Origin: an uncultured Chitinophagaceae bacterium | GTDB lineage: Bacteria > Bacteroidota > Bacteroidia > Chitinophagales > Chitinophagaceae | NCBI GenBank assembly: GCA_937907395.1 | Contig: CALCII010000009.1 | Coordinates: 100,189 to 164,188, forward strand | DNA: 64,000 nt | Direction: 5' to 3' | Shown: positions 35,201-43,126 of the stretch, piece after piece | How the letters are laid out: each line of letters starts with the position of its first letter | Numbering within the stretch: the stretch's first letter is position 1 | Translations under genes and position numbers: made by a program | The notes under the pieces: model-generated | Seen by the model: only the letters and a program-made list of their open reading frames with translations | What the model was told of the DNA's origin: nothing | Databases searched by the model: none

Positions 35201-37152
35201 CAGGTTCGCTTTCTATTTCCGGTACAGGCGCACTTGTGATAGCTCCTGGTAAAACTTTAACCATCAGCGGAACGGCCAACTTTGGTGCACGTCCTGTTAC
35301 TGTGAAATCAGATGCTACCGGAACTGCTTCCATTGGACGAATCACAGGAACACTCACAGGCGCAACCAAAGTTACAGTGGAACGTTACATCCCTGCCACA
35401 AAACGGGCCTGGCGGATGTTGTGTATGCCTTTGAAAGATGCTACAGATAAAACCATGTTTTATAACTGGCAGAACAATGGAAATGTAAACACAACCGGCG
35501 TTGAAATCTGGGGGCCCAATGGTTCCAATCCTTCAACTGCATCTCCTAATGGTTTAGCTAACGGTACCGGATACTCGGTAACGAAATATGAGAACGGAGC
35601 TTGGGTAAACGTCGATAATACAAAAACGGAACAATTGTTTACCGGTACTACCAATAATGCATTCATGGTATTCGTAACCGGGCCGTTTAAAAATGGTAGT
35701 GGACGAATTGCCGGTAATAGTGGATTTGAAGCAACCACTTTAGTTTCAACTGGTACATTAATTACGGGTAACAGCAGTTTTTCTGCTCCCGGTGTATCCA
35801 ATCGTTTTTACCTGGTGGCCAATCCGTATGCATCTGCTATTGATCCGGGAACTTTAACAGGCAGCAATCTTGCCAATCAACTCTGGATGTGGGATCCTAA
35901 TCTAGCTGGTACTGCTGGTTTAGGTGGTTATGTTTCATTCGACCGTACATTTAAAGTTTATAATATTGTTACAGGTGGCTATAGCAATGCGCCATACACT
36001 CATATACAAAGCGGACAAGCATTTTTTGTACGTTCCGTTCCTGCTCCGGGAGGAAACGTAACGGTTAACTTCACAGAATCGAATAAAAGCACAAGAACAA
36101 CCAATGCTGTTTTCCGCACACAGGCAGCGAATACCACAAACAAAGTGGAAGGCGGTTCAGCCGATTTTGTGAGAGTTACACTGCAAAAAAATCAAAGCAA
36201 TACACTTGTTTCAACCGATGGTGCAGTTGCCTTCTTTTATGATGGTGGAAATGCGGCAGTAGATGAACAGGATGGTATCAAACTGAATAACAGTGCCGAT
36301 AATATTTCTTTCCGCAGAACGGGTGCTAATCTCACATTTGAACACCTGCCGGTATTAAACCTCAGTGATACATTATACCTGAATATGACCAACACAGCTA
36401 TTGGTTCGTACCGCTTAGTACTGGAAAATAATTTTGTATCAGCAGCAGGTGCAGTACCTGTGCTGCAGGATTTATATCTCAACACAGAAACACCATTGAA
36501 TCTTACAGGTAATTCGCAAGTGGATTTCTCTGTAACAAATGCAGCAGCTTCAGGCGGACAACGTTTTCGTATCATCTTCCGCCAGGGAAGTAGTTTGCCT
36601 GTAACCTTACTGGGTGTGAAAGCATATGCAAAAGGTTCGGGAGTGCAGGTAGAGTGGACAACTGTGAATGAAGAGCTCATGAATGGGTATGAAGTGGAAA
36701 GAAGTACAGATGGTTCCCATTTTACAAAACAGTTTTATGTAGCATCCAGGAACAGCGTACAGGTTCAAACCTATGAATGGCTGGATGTAAATCCGTTAAA
36801 CAGCACCAATTACTATCGTATTAAGACACTGGATCTCGATGGAAGATATAAGTATAGCAATGTGGTACGAGTGCAACGTGATCATACAAGCACTGGTGTT
36901 TCTGTTTATCCAACAATCGTAACGGGCAAAACAATCACAGTTGAACTGAACCGTATGCAGGCCGGTACTTATGAACTGGTGTTGAGCAATGCAGCCGGAC
37001 AACAAATGTACCGTACGAAGATTGTGCATGCCGGCGGCAGTTCAACACAATCGGTTAATCTGGCAAATGCCGCCTTGCTGCCGGGTGTATATCACCTGCA
37101 CGTGAAAGGAGATAATAATACAAGTGAAACCATACGCCTTGTGGTACAATAA
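32284..37152 (+). CDS. Large secreted delta-60 repeat protein with T9SS sorting domain
   Basis: 1622 residues. Signal peptide (MKPIKSLIYSGIKSALLLTLVFFT...FSQ) then about 14 delta-60 repeats (DUF5122) of roughly 49 residues, each with DGK(I/V)L(I/L)xGxFTxYNGT and RLNxDGTxDxTFNPGTGA, predicted to form a beta-propeller-like ring (residues 30-750). Next come Ig-like/PKD-type segments (about 755-950), a coat-like beta region with GNWNVGSNWSC, an exposed T-P linker (PVTLLGVKAYAKGSGVQVEW) and a T9SS type A domain. Likely a cell-surface or secreted structural or binding protein exported by type IX secretion. Repeats explain the long antisense ORFs seen on the other strand. Terminated by a hairpin at 37191. 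Confidence 0.88.
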   Translation: MKPIKSLIYSGIKSALLLTLVFFTHNSFSQPGANDPAFNSMDDGRFGTGVGANSSVWTSVLLPGGSVFMAGNFTNYNGTALNRVGIVNSDGSLSTGFNPGTGADSVIYASFVQPDGKIFIAGNFANYNSTARLRVARLNADGSNDGTFNPGTGANSVVYTAAVLSDGKILIAGNFTSYNGTSINRIARLNANGTLDATFTVGTGASGIVRSIAVQSDGKILIGGDFTRYNGITRNRIARLNADGTLDATFNPGTAANNSIYAIAIQNDGKMILGGNFTSYNGTTINRVARITTTGALDATFNPGTGANGVVRSIAIQTDGKILLGGSFSTFNSITNNRIVRLISTGTIDGTFNAGAGVNSDILTLNLQTDGNIVIAGNFTTTNGNRRNRFARLSTSGLLDTQFAQAPGASGTVFASVLQIDGKILLGGDFTIFGGLSRTRLARANADGSGDISFVNGTGANNSVRTISIQTDGKIIIGGLFTSYNGTSINRIARLHTNGTLDGTFNPGTGTENNVLVTRVQPDGKILVGGDFTTYNGTTVNRIVRLNSDGTIDATFSVGIGFNGGVRTIVLQPDGKVLVGGLFTTYNGTARNRIIRLNANGSVDATFNPGTGANGDVNAIAVQADGKILLGGNFTSYNGTSRNRIVRVTAAGALDATFNPGTGVNNRVTGILLQSDNKFVVTGYFTTMNGVTNNRIGRFNNDGTVDATFISGTGASTNIETSIYQSDGKVVIGGSFTSYNNIVRTRVARIISCVAAGTPSVPSTASPVICQGSGTTSFTSTAANASSYIWTVSGTGNTISGTGSTATVTWNPSFTGTATITVTAVGCTGNSSSVSTTVTVAAAATVTISSNNGPVCAGSNAVFQLSGTTGATVTYKLNGGANQTIVLTGGVATITVSNIAASQTLQLVSVNNGSCNVALSNTSVVSLVPNNWIGGTGNWNVGSNWSCNHVPLSEETVTISSGTPLMNVDVTVAGSLSISGTGALVIAPGKTLTISGTANFGARPVTVKSDATGTASIGRITGTLTGATKVTVERYIPATKRAWRMLCMPLKDATDKTMFYNWQNNGNVNTTGVEIWGPNGSNPSTASPNGLANGTGYSVTKYENGAWVNVDNTKTEQLFTGTTNNAFMVFVTGPFKNGSGRIAGNSGFEATTLVSTGTLITGNSSFSAPGVSNRFYLVANPYASAIDPGTLTGSNLANQLWMWDPNLAGTAGLGGYVSFDRTFKVYNIVTGGYSNAPYTHIQSGQAFFVRSVPAPGGNVTVNFTESNKSTRTTNAVFRTQAANTTNKVEGGSADFVRVTLQKNQSNTLVSTDGAVAFFYDGGNAAVDEQDGIKLNNSADNISFRRTGANLTFEHLPVLNLSDTLYLNMTNTAIGSYRLVLENNFVSAAGAVPVLQDLYLNTETPLNLTGNSQVDFSVTNAAASGGQRFRIIFRQGSSLPVTLLGVKAYAKGSGVQVEWTTVNEELMNGYEVERSTDGSHFTKQFYVASRNSVQVQTYEWLDVNPLNSTNYYRIKTLDLDGRYKYSNVVRVQRDHTSTGVSVYPTIVTGKTITVELNRMQAGTYELVLSNAAGQQMYRTKIVHAGGSSTQSVNLANAALLPGVYHLHVKGDNNTSETIRLVVQ

Positions 37153-37190
37153 TCATGAAAGGCAACTAGCAAAGTCTGCTAACCTTACTA

Positions 37191-37225
37191 CAGCCCGGTT
37201 GATCATTGTATCTTCCGGGCTGTTT
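37191..37225 (+). terminator. Terminator-like hairpin
   Basis: CAGCCCGG (37191-37198) pairs with CCGGGCTG (37215-37222) across a 16-base loop and is followed by TTTGG. The T-run is short, so it is a moderate prediction, but it lies 38 bp behind the delta-60 stop. Confidence 0.6.
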
Positions 37226-37232
37226 GGTAAAT

Positions 37233-37264
37233 GATGTCTGCTCACCTGAAAGGTGACTGACATC
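37233..37264. other. Imperfect hairpin of unknown role
   Basis: GATGTC (37233-37238) pairs with GACATC (37259-37264), and TCACC (37242-37246) with GGTGA (37252-37256), loop TGAAA; one mismatch and one bulge between. No T-run follows. Possibly an RNA structure or protein-binding site between the delta-60 gene and the small ORF. Confidence 0.4.
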
Positions 37265-37337
37265 AGAGTAGAAACATTAAAAATTACCTGAATCTGTCTG
37301 AATTTAATAGCTTTAATAGTGCAGATCTATTTTTTTT

Positions 37338-37604
37338 ATGCAGATCACAGAAACCATTTTTAATTATAATCCTGCAACGAAGGAACTGGAAGAATTGACT
37401 GGAGAGGCTTTCATGACAGAAACAGAATATGAAGAGCTTTTGACACGACGTTCTGCTGCCGGAAATACTTCTGTTGATTATGAAAAAGTGGTTGATCTGG
37501 AAGAATTGTTTTCCATGCGGAAAGATAAAGCTATGGTGAAGTATTATGCTGATCTGTTGGAGACGGAATTTTCTGAAATCCGGAACCGGCATTTTAATGA
37601 GTAG
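37338..37604 (+). CDS. Small acidic hypothetical protein
   Basis: 88 residues, Glu/Asp-rich, with a predicted helical second half (DYEKVVDLEELFSMRKDKAMVKYYADLLETEF). No family recognised and no membrane segment or signal peptide. The frame starts with ATG after a T-run. An antisense frame of 102 codons overlaps it but looks less protein-like. It sits directly at the left edge of the defence island and faces its last gene (41 bp from that gene's stop); it may be part of the core genome side. Expression is not supported by a clear -7 element (TAGCTTTA lies close upstream). Confidence 0.5.
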   Translation: MQITETIFNYNPATKELEELTGEAFMTETEYEELLTRRSAAGNTSVDYEKVVDLEELFSMRKDKAMVKYYADLLETEFSEIRNRHFNE

Positions 37605-37644
37605 AAATAATATTTCTGCTTAAAAGGTAAACTCAGTTATTTGT

Positions 37645-38682
37645 TTAACTTTCACGTTCATAATAAATTTTATAGTATTTACGACCATCCTGATCAACTC
37701 CTTGTTCTATCATGTCTCTGTTTCCATGAATGTAAATGTGAAAGTTCTTATCCAGCTTTAGAACGCTTTTAAAAACCCTTGCCTGCTTTTTTACTGCCTG
37801 TGGTGAAATGTCGAAACTGTCTGTAATTTCTATTTCGTTTTCTTGTCTGTAAGTAGTGTCGAAGTTGCGGAATGATTTTATGATTCCTGAATCTTGGAAA
37901 ACTTCTTCTTCAAACTCATTTTTGTCAAAGGTTTCATGTGTCTTAAAATACTCAACAGAACGGTTAAGCAAGTCAATTTTGTCGGCTTTAGTTACTTCAA
38001 ATTCTTCGTCAAGTTGTTTGGTTACGAAGTTCTTTGCAATGCCTAAAAATTGATTAGTATGGTGGTATTCATTTTTCTTAGGAGCAACTCCAAGAAAGTC
38101 ATCTTTCCAGTATTGGGCTTCGCCCCCTTTATTGGAATGGTCCACTACATAAATTAAATATCCGCTTTCATTTTCGACATTAAAAATAAGACAACCTTTA
38201 TCTAATTTTCTGGTGTTTATACCCTGAACCTCTGTCAAGTCATATCCATTCTTTAATGTGTCTATTTTGAATACAGTATCTTTGTTTTCGGACTTAAATA
38301 ATCCGATACAATCAACAACTTCGCCATTGATTTGACAATCGGAAAGAAGTAACACGCATAACTCTCCACCTTTTATTTGTGGGTGTGTACTTTTATCATA
38401 TAAAAATCTTCCTGCGTTTTTCGACTGCTCTATAAAAGTACTTTTGTTATTGAAAATGCTTTTGACAAACTGGTACAAAGGGTTTAGCTCTAAACTTGGT
38501 AGAAAAAAGAACTGATATAATTCTTCTGTCTTAAAATTATTACTTATCAGTCCTTTTATCTGTCCTTCAATTTTTTCAAAATGAGTTAATTCTTCTGATA
38601 ATCTCACACCGTCCCCATTATTTTTATTACCAATAAAGTGAATAATGAGACTCTCAATTTTTCCAATAGTAAAACTTTGCAT
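37645..38682 (-). CDS. NdpA/YejK-like nucleoid-associated protein, last gene of the defence island
   Basis: 345 residues, related to the 37-kDa nucleoid-associated family (NA37; E. coli YejK/NdpA). The shape fits: N-terminal alpha/beta part, IGLFKSENKDTVFKI, GCLIFN followed by YLIYVVDHSNKGGEAQYWKDDFL, and a C-terminal FRNFDTTYRQENEIEI then an IHGNRDMIEQG end. E. coli YejK binds DNA, while relatives here are associated with mobile defence operons. It begins 5 bp after the DUF3732 gene stops, so is co-transcribed. Its role in the island is unknown: a DNA-docking platform, sensor or inhibitor is possible. A+T-rich like its neighbours. Confidence 0.78.
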   Translation of the reverse strand: MQSFTIGKIESLIIHFIGNKNNGDGVRLSEELTHFEKIEGQIKGLISNNFKTEELYQFFFLPSLELNPLYQFVKSIFNNKSTFIEQSKNAGRFLYDKSTHPQIKGGELCVLLLSDCQINGEVVDCIGLFKSENKDTVFKIDTLKNGYDLTEVQGINTRKLDKGCLIFNVENESGYLIYVVDHSNKGGEAQYWKDDFLGVAPKKNEYHHTNQFLGIAKNFVTKQLDEEFEVTKADKIDLLNRSVEYFKTHETFDKNEFEEEVFQDSGIIKSFRNFDTTYRQENEIEITDSFDISPQAVKKQARVFKSVLKLDKNFHIYIHGNRDMIEQGVDQDGRKYYKIYYERES

Positions 38683-38687
38683 AAAAT

Positions 38688-40568
38688 TTAATTTTTATCG
38701 TAAACCTCTATTGGAATTAATTTGTTCCCGTTAATGAACTCATCAACGGTATTGAAGTGCGACAAATTATTATCAAGCCAATAATCTTTAGGGGCGTGTT
38801 CAACCATAAATATTTGAAAATGATTTTTCTTTTCTTTTACAATGAAATCAATAAATGAATTTAACAAAGTGAATGCGTCTATAAGTTTTGATTTATCGTC
38901 ATTTCCTTGCATTTCATTACTTCCTGCATAATATGGAATACTCGGTTGGTCAATAAATAAGAATTGAGGAACATGTTCGGGATTTACAGTTATTATATGT
39001 TCGTGTAGCCCCAAATAAACACACAAGTGCATAAACATATAATTTGACTTACTTCCGACATTATCTAAAGGAAATTGAAATTGGTCAGACGGTGGATATA
39101 ACTTTAAAACCATTTGATTATCGTCAAAACTTGTTTTGTAATTTTTGTACGCTGGCAATGATTTTAATTGAGAATAATTTCTTTGAATACTTTCGTTTAG
39201 CAATGTTTTCATTGTAAATTTAACTTGCTCCATTTCAGCAGGTACTTTAGAAAGTCTCTCTTTTTCTTCATTCAGAGTATTTAATTTTATGCTGTCAATA
39301 GGTTTCCCAAATTCTGTTTTTAGAAGTTGTTCTAATTCTTGTTTTATTCCTCCTAATACAATGAATTTTTCCCCTTCTGCCTGATAATTCTTTTTAATTT
39401 CATTTAGTTGACCAATTTGCTTTTCAATTTCTTGTAATTGTTTTCTTAACTCCTTTATATCACCTGTAACCTTTATTGGCTCAATGATTTTCTTGGATAG
39501 ATTTTCCTTGATGCTTTTCAAGGAAGATTCTAAGGATTCTACAAATGCTTTTGTTTCGTATGAATCTACCAATTGGTCTGATAATTTTTGATTTAGAAAC
39601 TCTATCGGTTGTAAACTATCAGCGGACTTATTTAAGTTTCTTTTGTATGCGTCATATTCTTTTTGATATTGACCAATAGCATTAATTTGACCTTGAATTT
39701 CATTTTTCCTTTTGTTCAGCTCGTCAATTTCTGCAAACAATTTTGAATTTTGTGCTGCCTTTTGCGTATTCGTAATTACATTTTGAATAATTGGAATTGC
39801 TGTTTCAACTGTTTCAAAAGGTTCAGAATACTCTATGAAGTTGTACTTTTTACATTTGTCAAATAGAACTTGAATATTAGTTTCAAAGTTTTTGGATTTC
39901 CTCTGAGTGGTTTTTTCCTGATTTTGAATTTTCTTTATTTCCTCTTCAACTTCTTTTAGTCGTTCGATAGCTTTAATTTTCTCCATATCATTAACTCCAA
40001 TGACTAAATTGAAAATATGATTAAGTGCTTTATCGTATTCTTCTTTTCCGTAAAAAGTAGTATCAAAATATGTTTCTTGCGCACCAATAACATTTTCAGT
40101 TAATGAGTTAAATATCAAAAAGTGGCGATATGATAAATTGAAAGGTACTTTTCCTAATTCTTTACCATAAGGAAATCTTAGCGTGTCTGTAATTCCAAAT
40201 TCACTATCTAAAATTGATTTTACTTCTGCAATTTCATTGTTGCTTTCAGGTTTATTAGGGAATGAACCCAAGTTGAAACAGATTTCCGAAGATACAGCAC
40301 CTTTAGTTGGTGTCTTTCTTGCGATGGACATTTCTTTGTCATTTATGGAAAAACGTATTCCAAACCATAATACTTTATCATTGATTGTGCTTGCAACTGT
40401 TACTTTCCCTGACAATAAGCAATAATCTATTATGCTCCAAAAACTTGTTTTTCCTGTGGTTGCATCACCAGTAATAACATTAACTTTATCAGGTAAAAAC
40501 TCATAACTTTTAGGTTCTGATTCATCCTCTTTGAACCATAGCTTTATTTCGTGAAGTACAAATTTCAT
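38688..40568 (-). CDS. DUF3732 SMC/Rad50-like ATPase of an ABC three-component system
   Basis: 626 residues. Walker A motif GDATTGKTS at residues 34-42, a long coiled-coil region (about 200-420, Lys/Glu-rich), and C-terminal nucleotide-binding half with FLFIDQPS (536-543), where the usual Walker B Glu is Gln (D540-Q541), and a VEHA segment about 50 residues further that could supply the H-loop His. This is the layout of DUF3732 ATPases found in ABC-3C systems. It would couple DNA or stress sensing to the nuclease effector. The start overlaps the end of the middle component by 4 bp (ATGA). The DQP in place of DE is a family trait, but suggests weak or regulated hydrolysis. Confidence 0.85.
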   Translation of the reverse strand: MKFVLHEIKLWFKEDESEPKSYEFLPDKVNVITGDATTGKTSFWSIIDYCLLSGKVTVASTINDKVLWFGIRFSINDKEMSIARKTPTKGAVSSEICFNLGSFPNKPESNNEIAEVKSILDSEFGITDTLRFPYGKELGKVPFNLSYRHFLIFNSLTENVIGAQETYFDTTFYGKEEYDKALNHIFNLVIGVNDMEKIKAIERLKEVEEEIKKIQNQEKTTQRKSKNFETNIQVLFDKCKKYNFIEYSEPFETVETAIPIIQNVITNTQKAAQNSKLFAEIDELNKRKNEIQGQINAIGQYQKEYDAYKRNLNKSADSLQPIEFLNQKLSDQLVDSYETKAFVESLESSLKSIKENLSKKIIEPIKVTGDIKELRKQLQEIEKQIGQLNEIKKNYQAEGEKFIVLGGIKQELEQLLKTEFGKPIDSIKLNTLNEEKERLSKVPAEMEQVKFTMKTLLNESIQRNYSQLKSLPAYKNYKTSFDDNQMVLKLYPPSDQFQFPLDNVGSKSNYMFMHLCVYLGLHEHIITVNPEHVPQFLFIDQPSIPYYAGSNEMQGNDDKSKLIDAFTLLNSFIDFIVKEKKNHFQIFMVEHAPKDYWLDNNLSHFNTVDEFINGNKLIPIEVYDKN

Positions 40569-41017
40569 AGTTGAATTTTTAAGACGTTATACAGTTTTGC
40601 TGTTTGATGCTTTTCAATCATAGTCATAAAATCAGGAATTATGCTCTCTATTTTAGAAAAACGTTCTCCTAAATTTTGTTCTTCAAAGGAAAAATTATCA
40701 CTTTTTATTATCTCATTTCCGATTGTGATTTGATTACTTTTACTCAAAATCATCAAGGAATTAATCGTAATTGGCAATAATGACACATACCTTTTGTTGA
40801 AAGAAACAAATAGTCGTGCTTGCTCTTTTACAAGTTGTTCCAAATTCAGGTTTTGACCTTTTTTTCTCGTTAAATGGTTTACAGTTCTGTCGTCTAAAAG
40901 GAAAGGTAAAATCAAACACGAACGGGCGATATCCAATTTATTAACTTTGTTCATTACAGATAAAAGGACACAACTTGCAATAGCTTCATTATTGTATGTG
41001 TAATAAATTTCTTTCAT
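40565..41017 (-). CDS. Small middle component of an ABC-3C system
   Basis: 150 residues, mostly helical, of the middle-component kind: SCLILPFLLDDRTVNHL, LFVSFNKRYVSLLPITINSLMIL are typical. In ABC-3C systems this small protein links the ATPase to the effector. ATG at 41017 shares its A with the TAA stop of the effector gene (TAATG), and its own stop overlaps the ATPase start (ATGA). The frame opens upstream to 41041 but only inside the effector gene. Function as an adaptor is inferred from gene order and family resemblance. Confidence 0.75.
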   Translation of the reverse strand: MKEIYYTYNNEAIASCVLLSVMNKVNKLDIARSCLILPFLLDDRTVNHLTRKKGQNLNLEQLVKEQARLFVSFNKRYVSLLPITINSLMILSKSNQITIGNEIIKSDNFSFEEQNLGERFSKIESIIPDFMTMIEKHQTAKLYNVLKIQL

Positions 41018-42240
41018 TATTTCTTGTACTTGTTTTCCCAATCAAAGTGCCAACCGATTTCTAATTTGTCGGAAAGAGCATAGTAATGTCCATTGCTAAA
41101 TTCCACACCGATAGCTGGATAGCTTGGAATTGCTAAGTCTTGTTTACGTAAATAGTCAACAAGTTCAATACCTAAATTCTTAATGTCATTTTCTAAAGCA
41201 TTAATTAAAGTACCTGAACTTATCTTATTTTCAATCTGCCTATATTTTGCTCTAAATTCGTTTGCCCATATTTGAATACTGTTTTTCTTGAAATCGTCCA
41301 TATCTGTTGGCAACACGAAATTTTCATCTACCCAAAAAGAAAAATGATTTAACGTTTTCAGCATTTGGGTTGTATATTCTTCAATATACTTTGAGCCACT
41401 CTGAATTTCGCCAATATCAATTAATTGCTTTATGAAAGTTTGGTTTTCTAAATCTTCTGGTAATAGAATAGGCATTTCTCTTTTCGGTAAAGATTTTTCC
41501 TGGAATGCTATTTGAAAACACTTGCCAAATTTGTTTTTAAAGTCATTAAAACTAATTTCAAACTTTTTACGGTCTTTTATATCTGTGTACTTTGCTTCTT
41601 GAAAATTTGAACATAGTTTTTCAAAAATTGGTTCAACGTATCTATCCTGAACACATCGTTCAAGAATCTTATTTTTGACTCTTTTGATTATTTCATCAAC
41701 ACCCGTTTCAATAGATAGTTTTGATAGAAATGCTGACAGTTTTGTATTATCAAGAGTACTTAGGTTATCAATATATTTTTGTATTGTTTCGTCTGTTGTT
41801 TTAGTTTTTAATTCTTTTAGCTTTTCAACAATTTTATCGTGGTCTTTTTCGGCCTTGAAATTAGTGAGTGACTTGATAAAATCATTATTTTTTTCATTCT
41901 TGTTAGTTACCAAAACAAAAGAATGTTTATCAAGAGAATTTTCTTTGTTTTCTTTGATGAAATCAGTCCAATTACTCAATGTTTTCCATAAGTCCACATC
42001 TAATGTTGTCAAATTTTGCTTAGATCCATTGCTGTTTTCTAAAACTGTGTGTTTTGTTTGAAATAAATTAGTAGTGCCGTCTTCTTTATCAATATGAACA
42101 TCATCTTTTACTTCAAAACCAATTTTTTGCCCTTGATGAAGTTCAAGGGCTAACAACATAAAGTAATAGAATTGATAATCAAATCCTATTGCTTGTGCTC
42201 CTGCTGTGTGTTGTGCATGTATTTTATCTACTGTGCTCAT
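41017..42240 (-). CDS. ABC-3C effector: DUF4297/Cap4-like nuclease with C-terminal domain
   Basis: 407 residues. The N-terminus carries the pattern of the dsDNA nuclease domain of Cap4/DUF4297: AGAQAIGFDYQFYYFML (D21-Y-Q23), IGFEVKDDVHI (E43, D46, D47) and NLFQTKHT (Q61-x-K63), i.e. the D...QxK variant of the PD-(D/E)xK core. Residues about 190-407 form a Lys-rich helical C-terminal domain that likely docks to the middle component and ATPase. It starts 28 bp after the restriction-enzyme-like gene and no promoter is seen in that gap. As a predicted toxic nuclease it needs tight control. Function inferred; a close variant is seen in bacterial anti-phage systems. Confidence 0.8.
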   Translation of the reverse strand: MSTVDKIHAQHTAGAQAIGFDYQFYYFMLLALELHQGQKIGFEVKDDVHIDKEDGTTNLFQTKHTVLENSNGSKQNLTTLDVDLWKTLSNWTDFIKENKENSLDKHSFVLVTNKNEKNNDFIKSLTNFKAEKDHDKIVEKLKELKTKTTDETIQKYIDNLSTLDNTKLSAFLSKLSIETGVDEIIKRVKNKILERCVQDRYVEPIFEKLCSNFQEAKYTDIKDRKKFEISFNDFKNKFGKCFQIAFQEKSLPKREMPILLPEDLENQTFIKQLIDIGEIQSGSKYIEEYTTQMLKTLNHFSFWVDENFVLPTDMDDFKKNSIQIWANEFRAKYRQIENKISSGTLINALENDIKNLGIELVDYLRKQDLAIPSYPAIGVEFSNGHYYALSDKLEIGWHFDWENKYKK

Positions 42241-42268
42241 AAGTTTTGAGAGAATTATAAAGTATTAG

Positions 42269-43123
42269 CTATTTATAAGTTTCTAAAAATGCCATACAAT
42301 CTTTCTTATCCTTAAAACTCGCCTCAATCCTGTCACCAGTATTGTATTTGATAATGATTTCGTATTTGCTTAACGGAAGTTTTGGTTTGTCCTCTGAATA
42401 CTTTTTCAGAAAGTCAATAGCTTCGGTTACGCTGTTTGAAATGTTTTCTTGTCCGTGAAGGGGTAAAATGATTATGCGTTCAATGAAACGAGAAACAGAA
42501 TCGGAAAGTGAACTTAAAAATTCATCAACGCCTTTTTTATTCAATTTCAATAATTCTTTGGCTACATCTTCTTTGTTCGGTAGCTTATTCCAATTCTCAA
42601 TTTTCTTTCTGAAATCGGCTTCTGCTGTCTTCTCGTCAAACGCTGCATTGATTCCGAATTTTGCAAATGCTTTTACAACTGAATCATAAGGAAAATAAAG
42701 CACACCAAAACCAAGTGATTTCAATTGTGTTAATGCTCCTTCGGTAAACACACCTGCCAACACAACACCAACAAACGGTGATGAACTTTTGTATTTGGTT
42801 GCCAATGGTAAAACTGCACTTTGTATTTCTTGTGCTTTGTTTCTTGAGTGTTTGGTATATCGTCTCCATGCGGATTCAATAAATGCAACAGGAACACCAA
42901 TTTTATTTTCTGTTCCGCCACGTTCAAGCACAAAGTCTAAATCGTGTTTATTATTGTTGGCATCAGTCCAAGAAACTTTCTTTCCTGAACGTGCCTTTCG
43001 TTCGCCTTTCTTGTCAAGGTAAAGTTTATGTTTTCGTGCAAACTTCTGTAAATGTGGCTCCAATGCCAATTCCAAAAGGTCGCCAATTATTTGTCCGAAT
43101 TTATGTGCTGGTGATTCTGCCAT
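42269..43123 (-). CDS. Restriction endonuclease-like protein next to a DNA methyltransferase
   Basis: 284 residues, Lys-rich, cytoplasmic. The N-terminal region has a plausible PD-(D/E)xK-like core: KHDLDFVLERGG (D61, D63) and VPVAFIESAWRRYTKHSRN (E83), though the lysine expected two residues after E83 is Ala, and R87 or K91 may take over. A helical domain follows (about 115-210) and a small beta end (KYEIIIKYNTGDRIEASF). It begins 3 bp after the methyltransferase stop, strongly suggesting an R-M pair. Recognition sequence unknown. It could instead be a nicking or methyl-dependent enzyme. Confidence 0.7.
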   Translation of the reverse strand: MAESPAHKFGQIIGDLLELALEPHLQKFARKHKLYLDKKGERKARSGKKVSWTDANNNKHDLDFVLERGGTENKIGVPVAFIESAWRRYTKHSRNKAQEIQSAVLPLATKYKSSSPFVGVVLAGVFTEGALTQLKSLGFGVLYFPYDSVVKAFAKFGINAAFDEKTAEADFRKKIENWNKLPNKEDVAKELLKLNKKGVDEFLSSLSDSVSRFIERIIILPLHGQENISNSVTEAIDFLKKYSEDKPKLPLSKYEIIIKYNTGDRIEASFKDKKDCMAFLETYK

Positions 43124-43126
43124 TTC

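Noticed and set aside
37284..37592. 102-codon minus-strand frame over the small acidic gene
   Set aside because: Composition (many His, Phe, Ser and Ile) looks like noise, while the plus frame has a more natural composition and starts with ATG.
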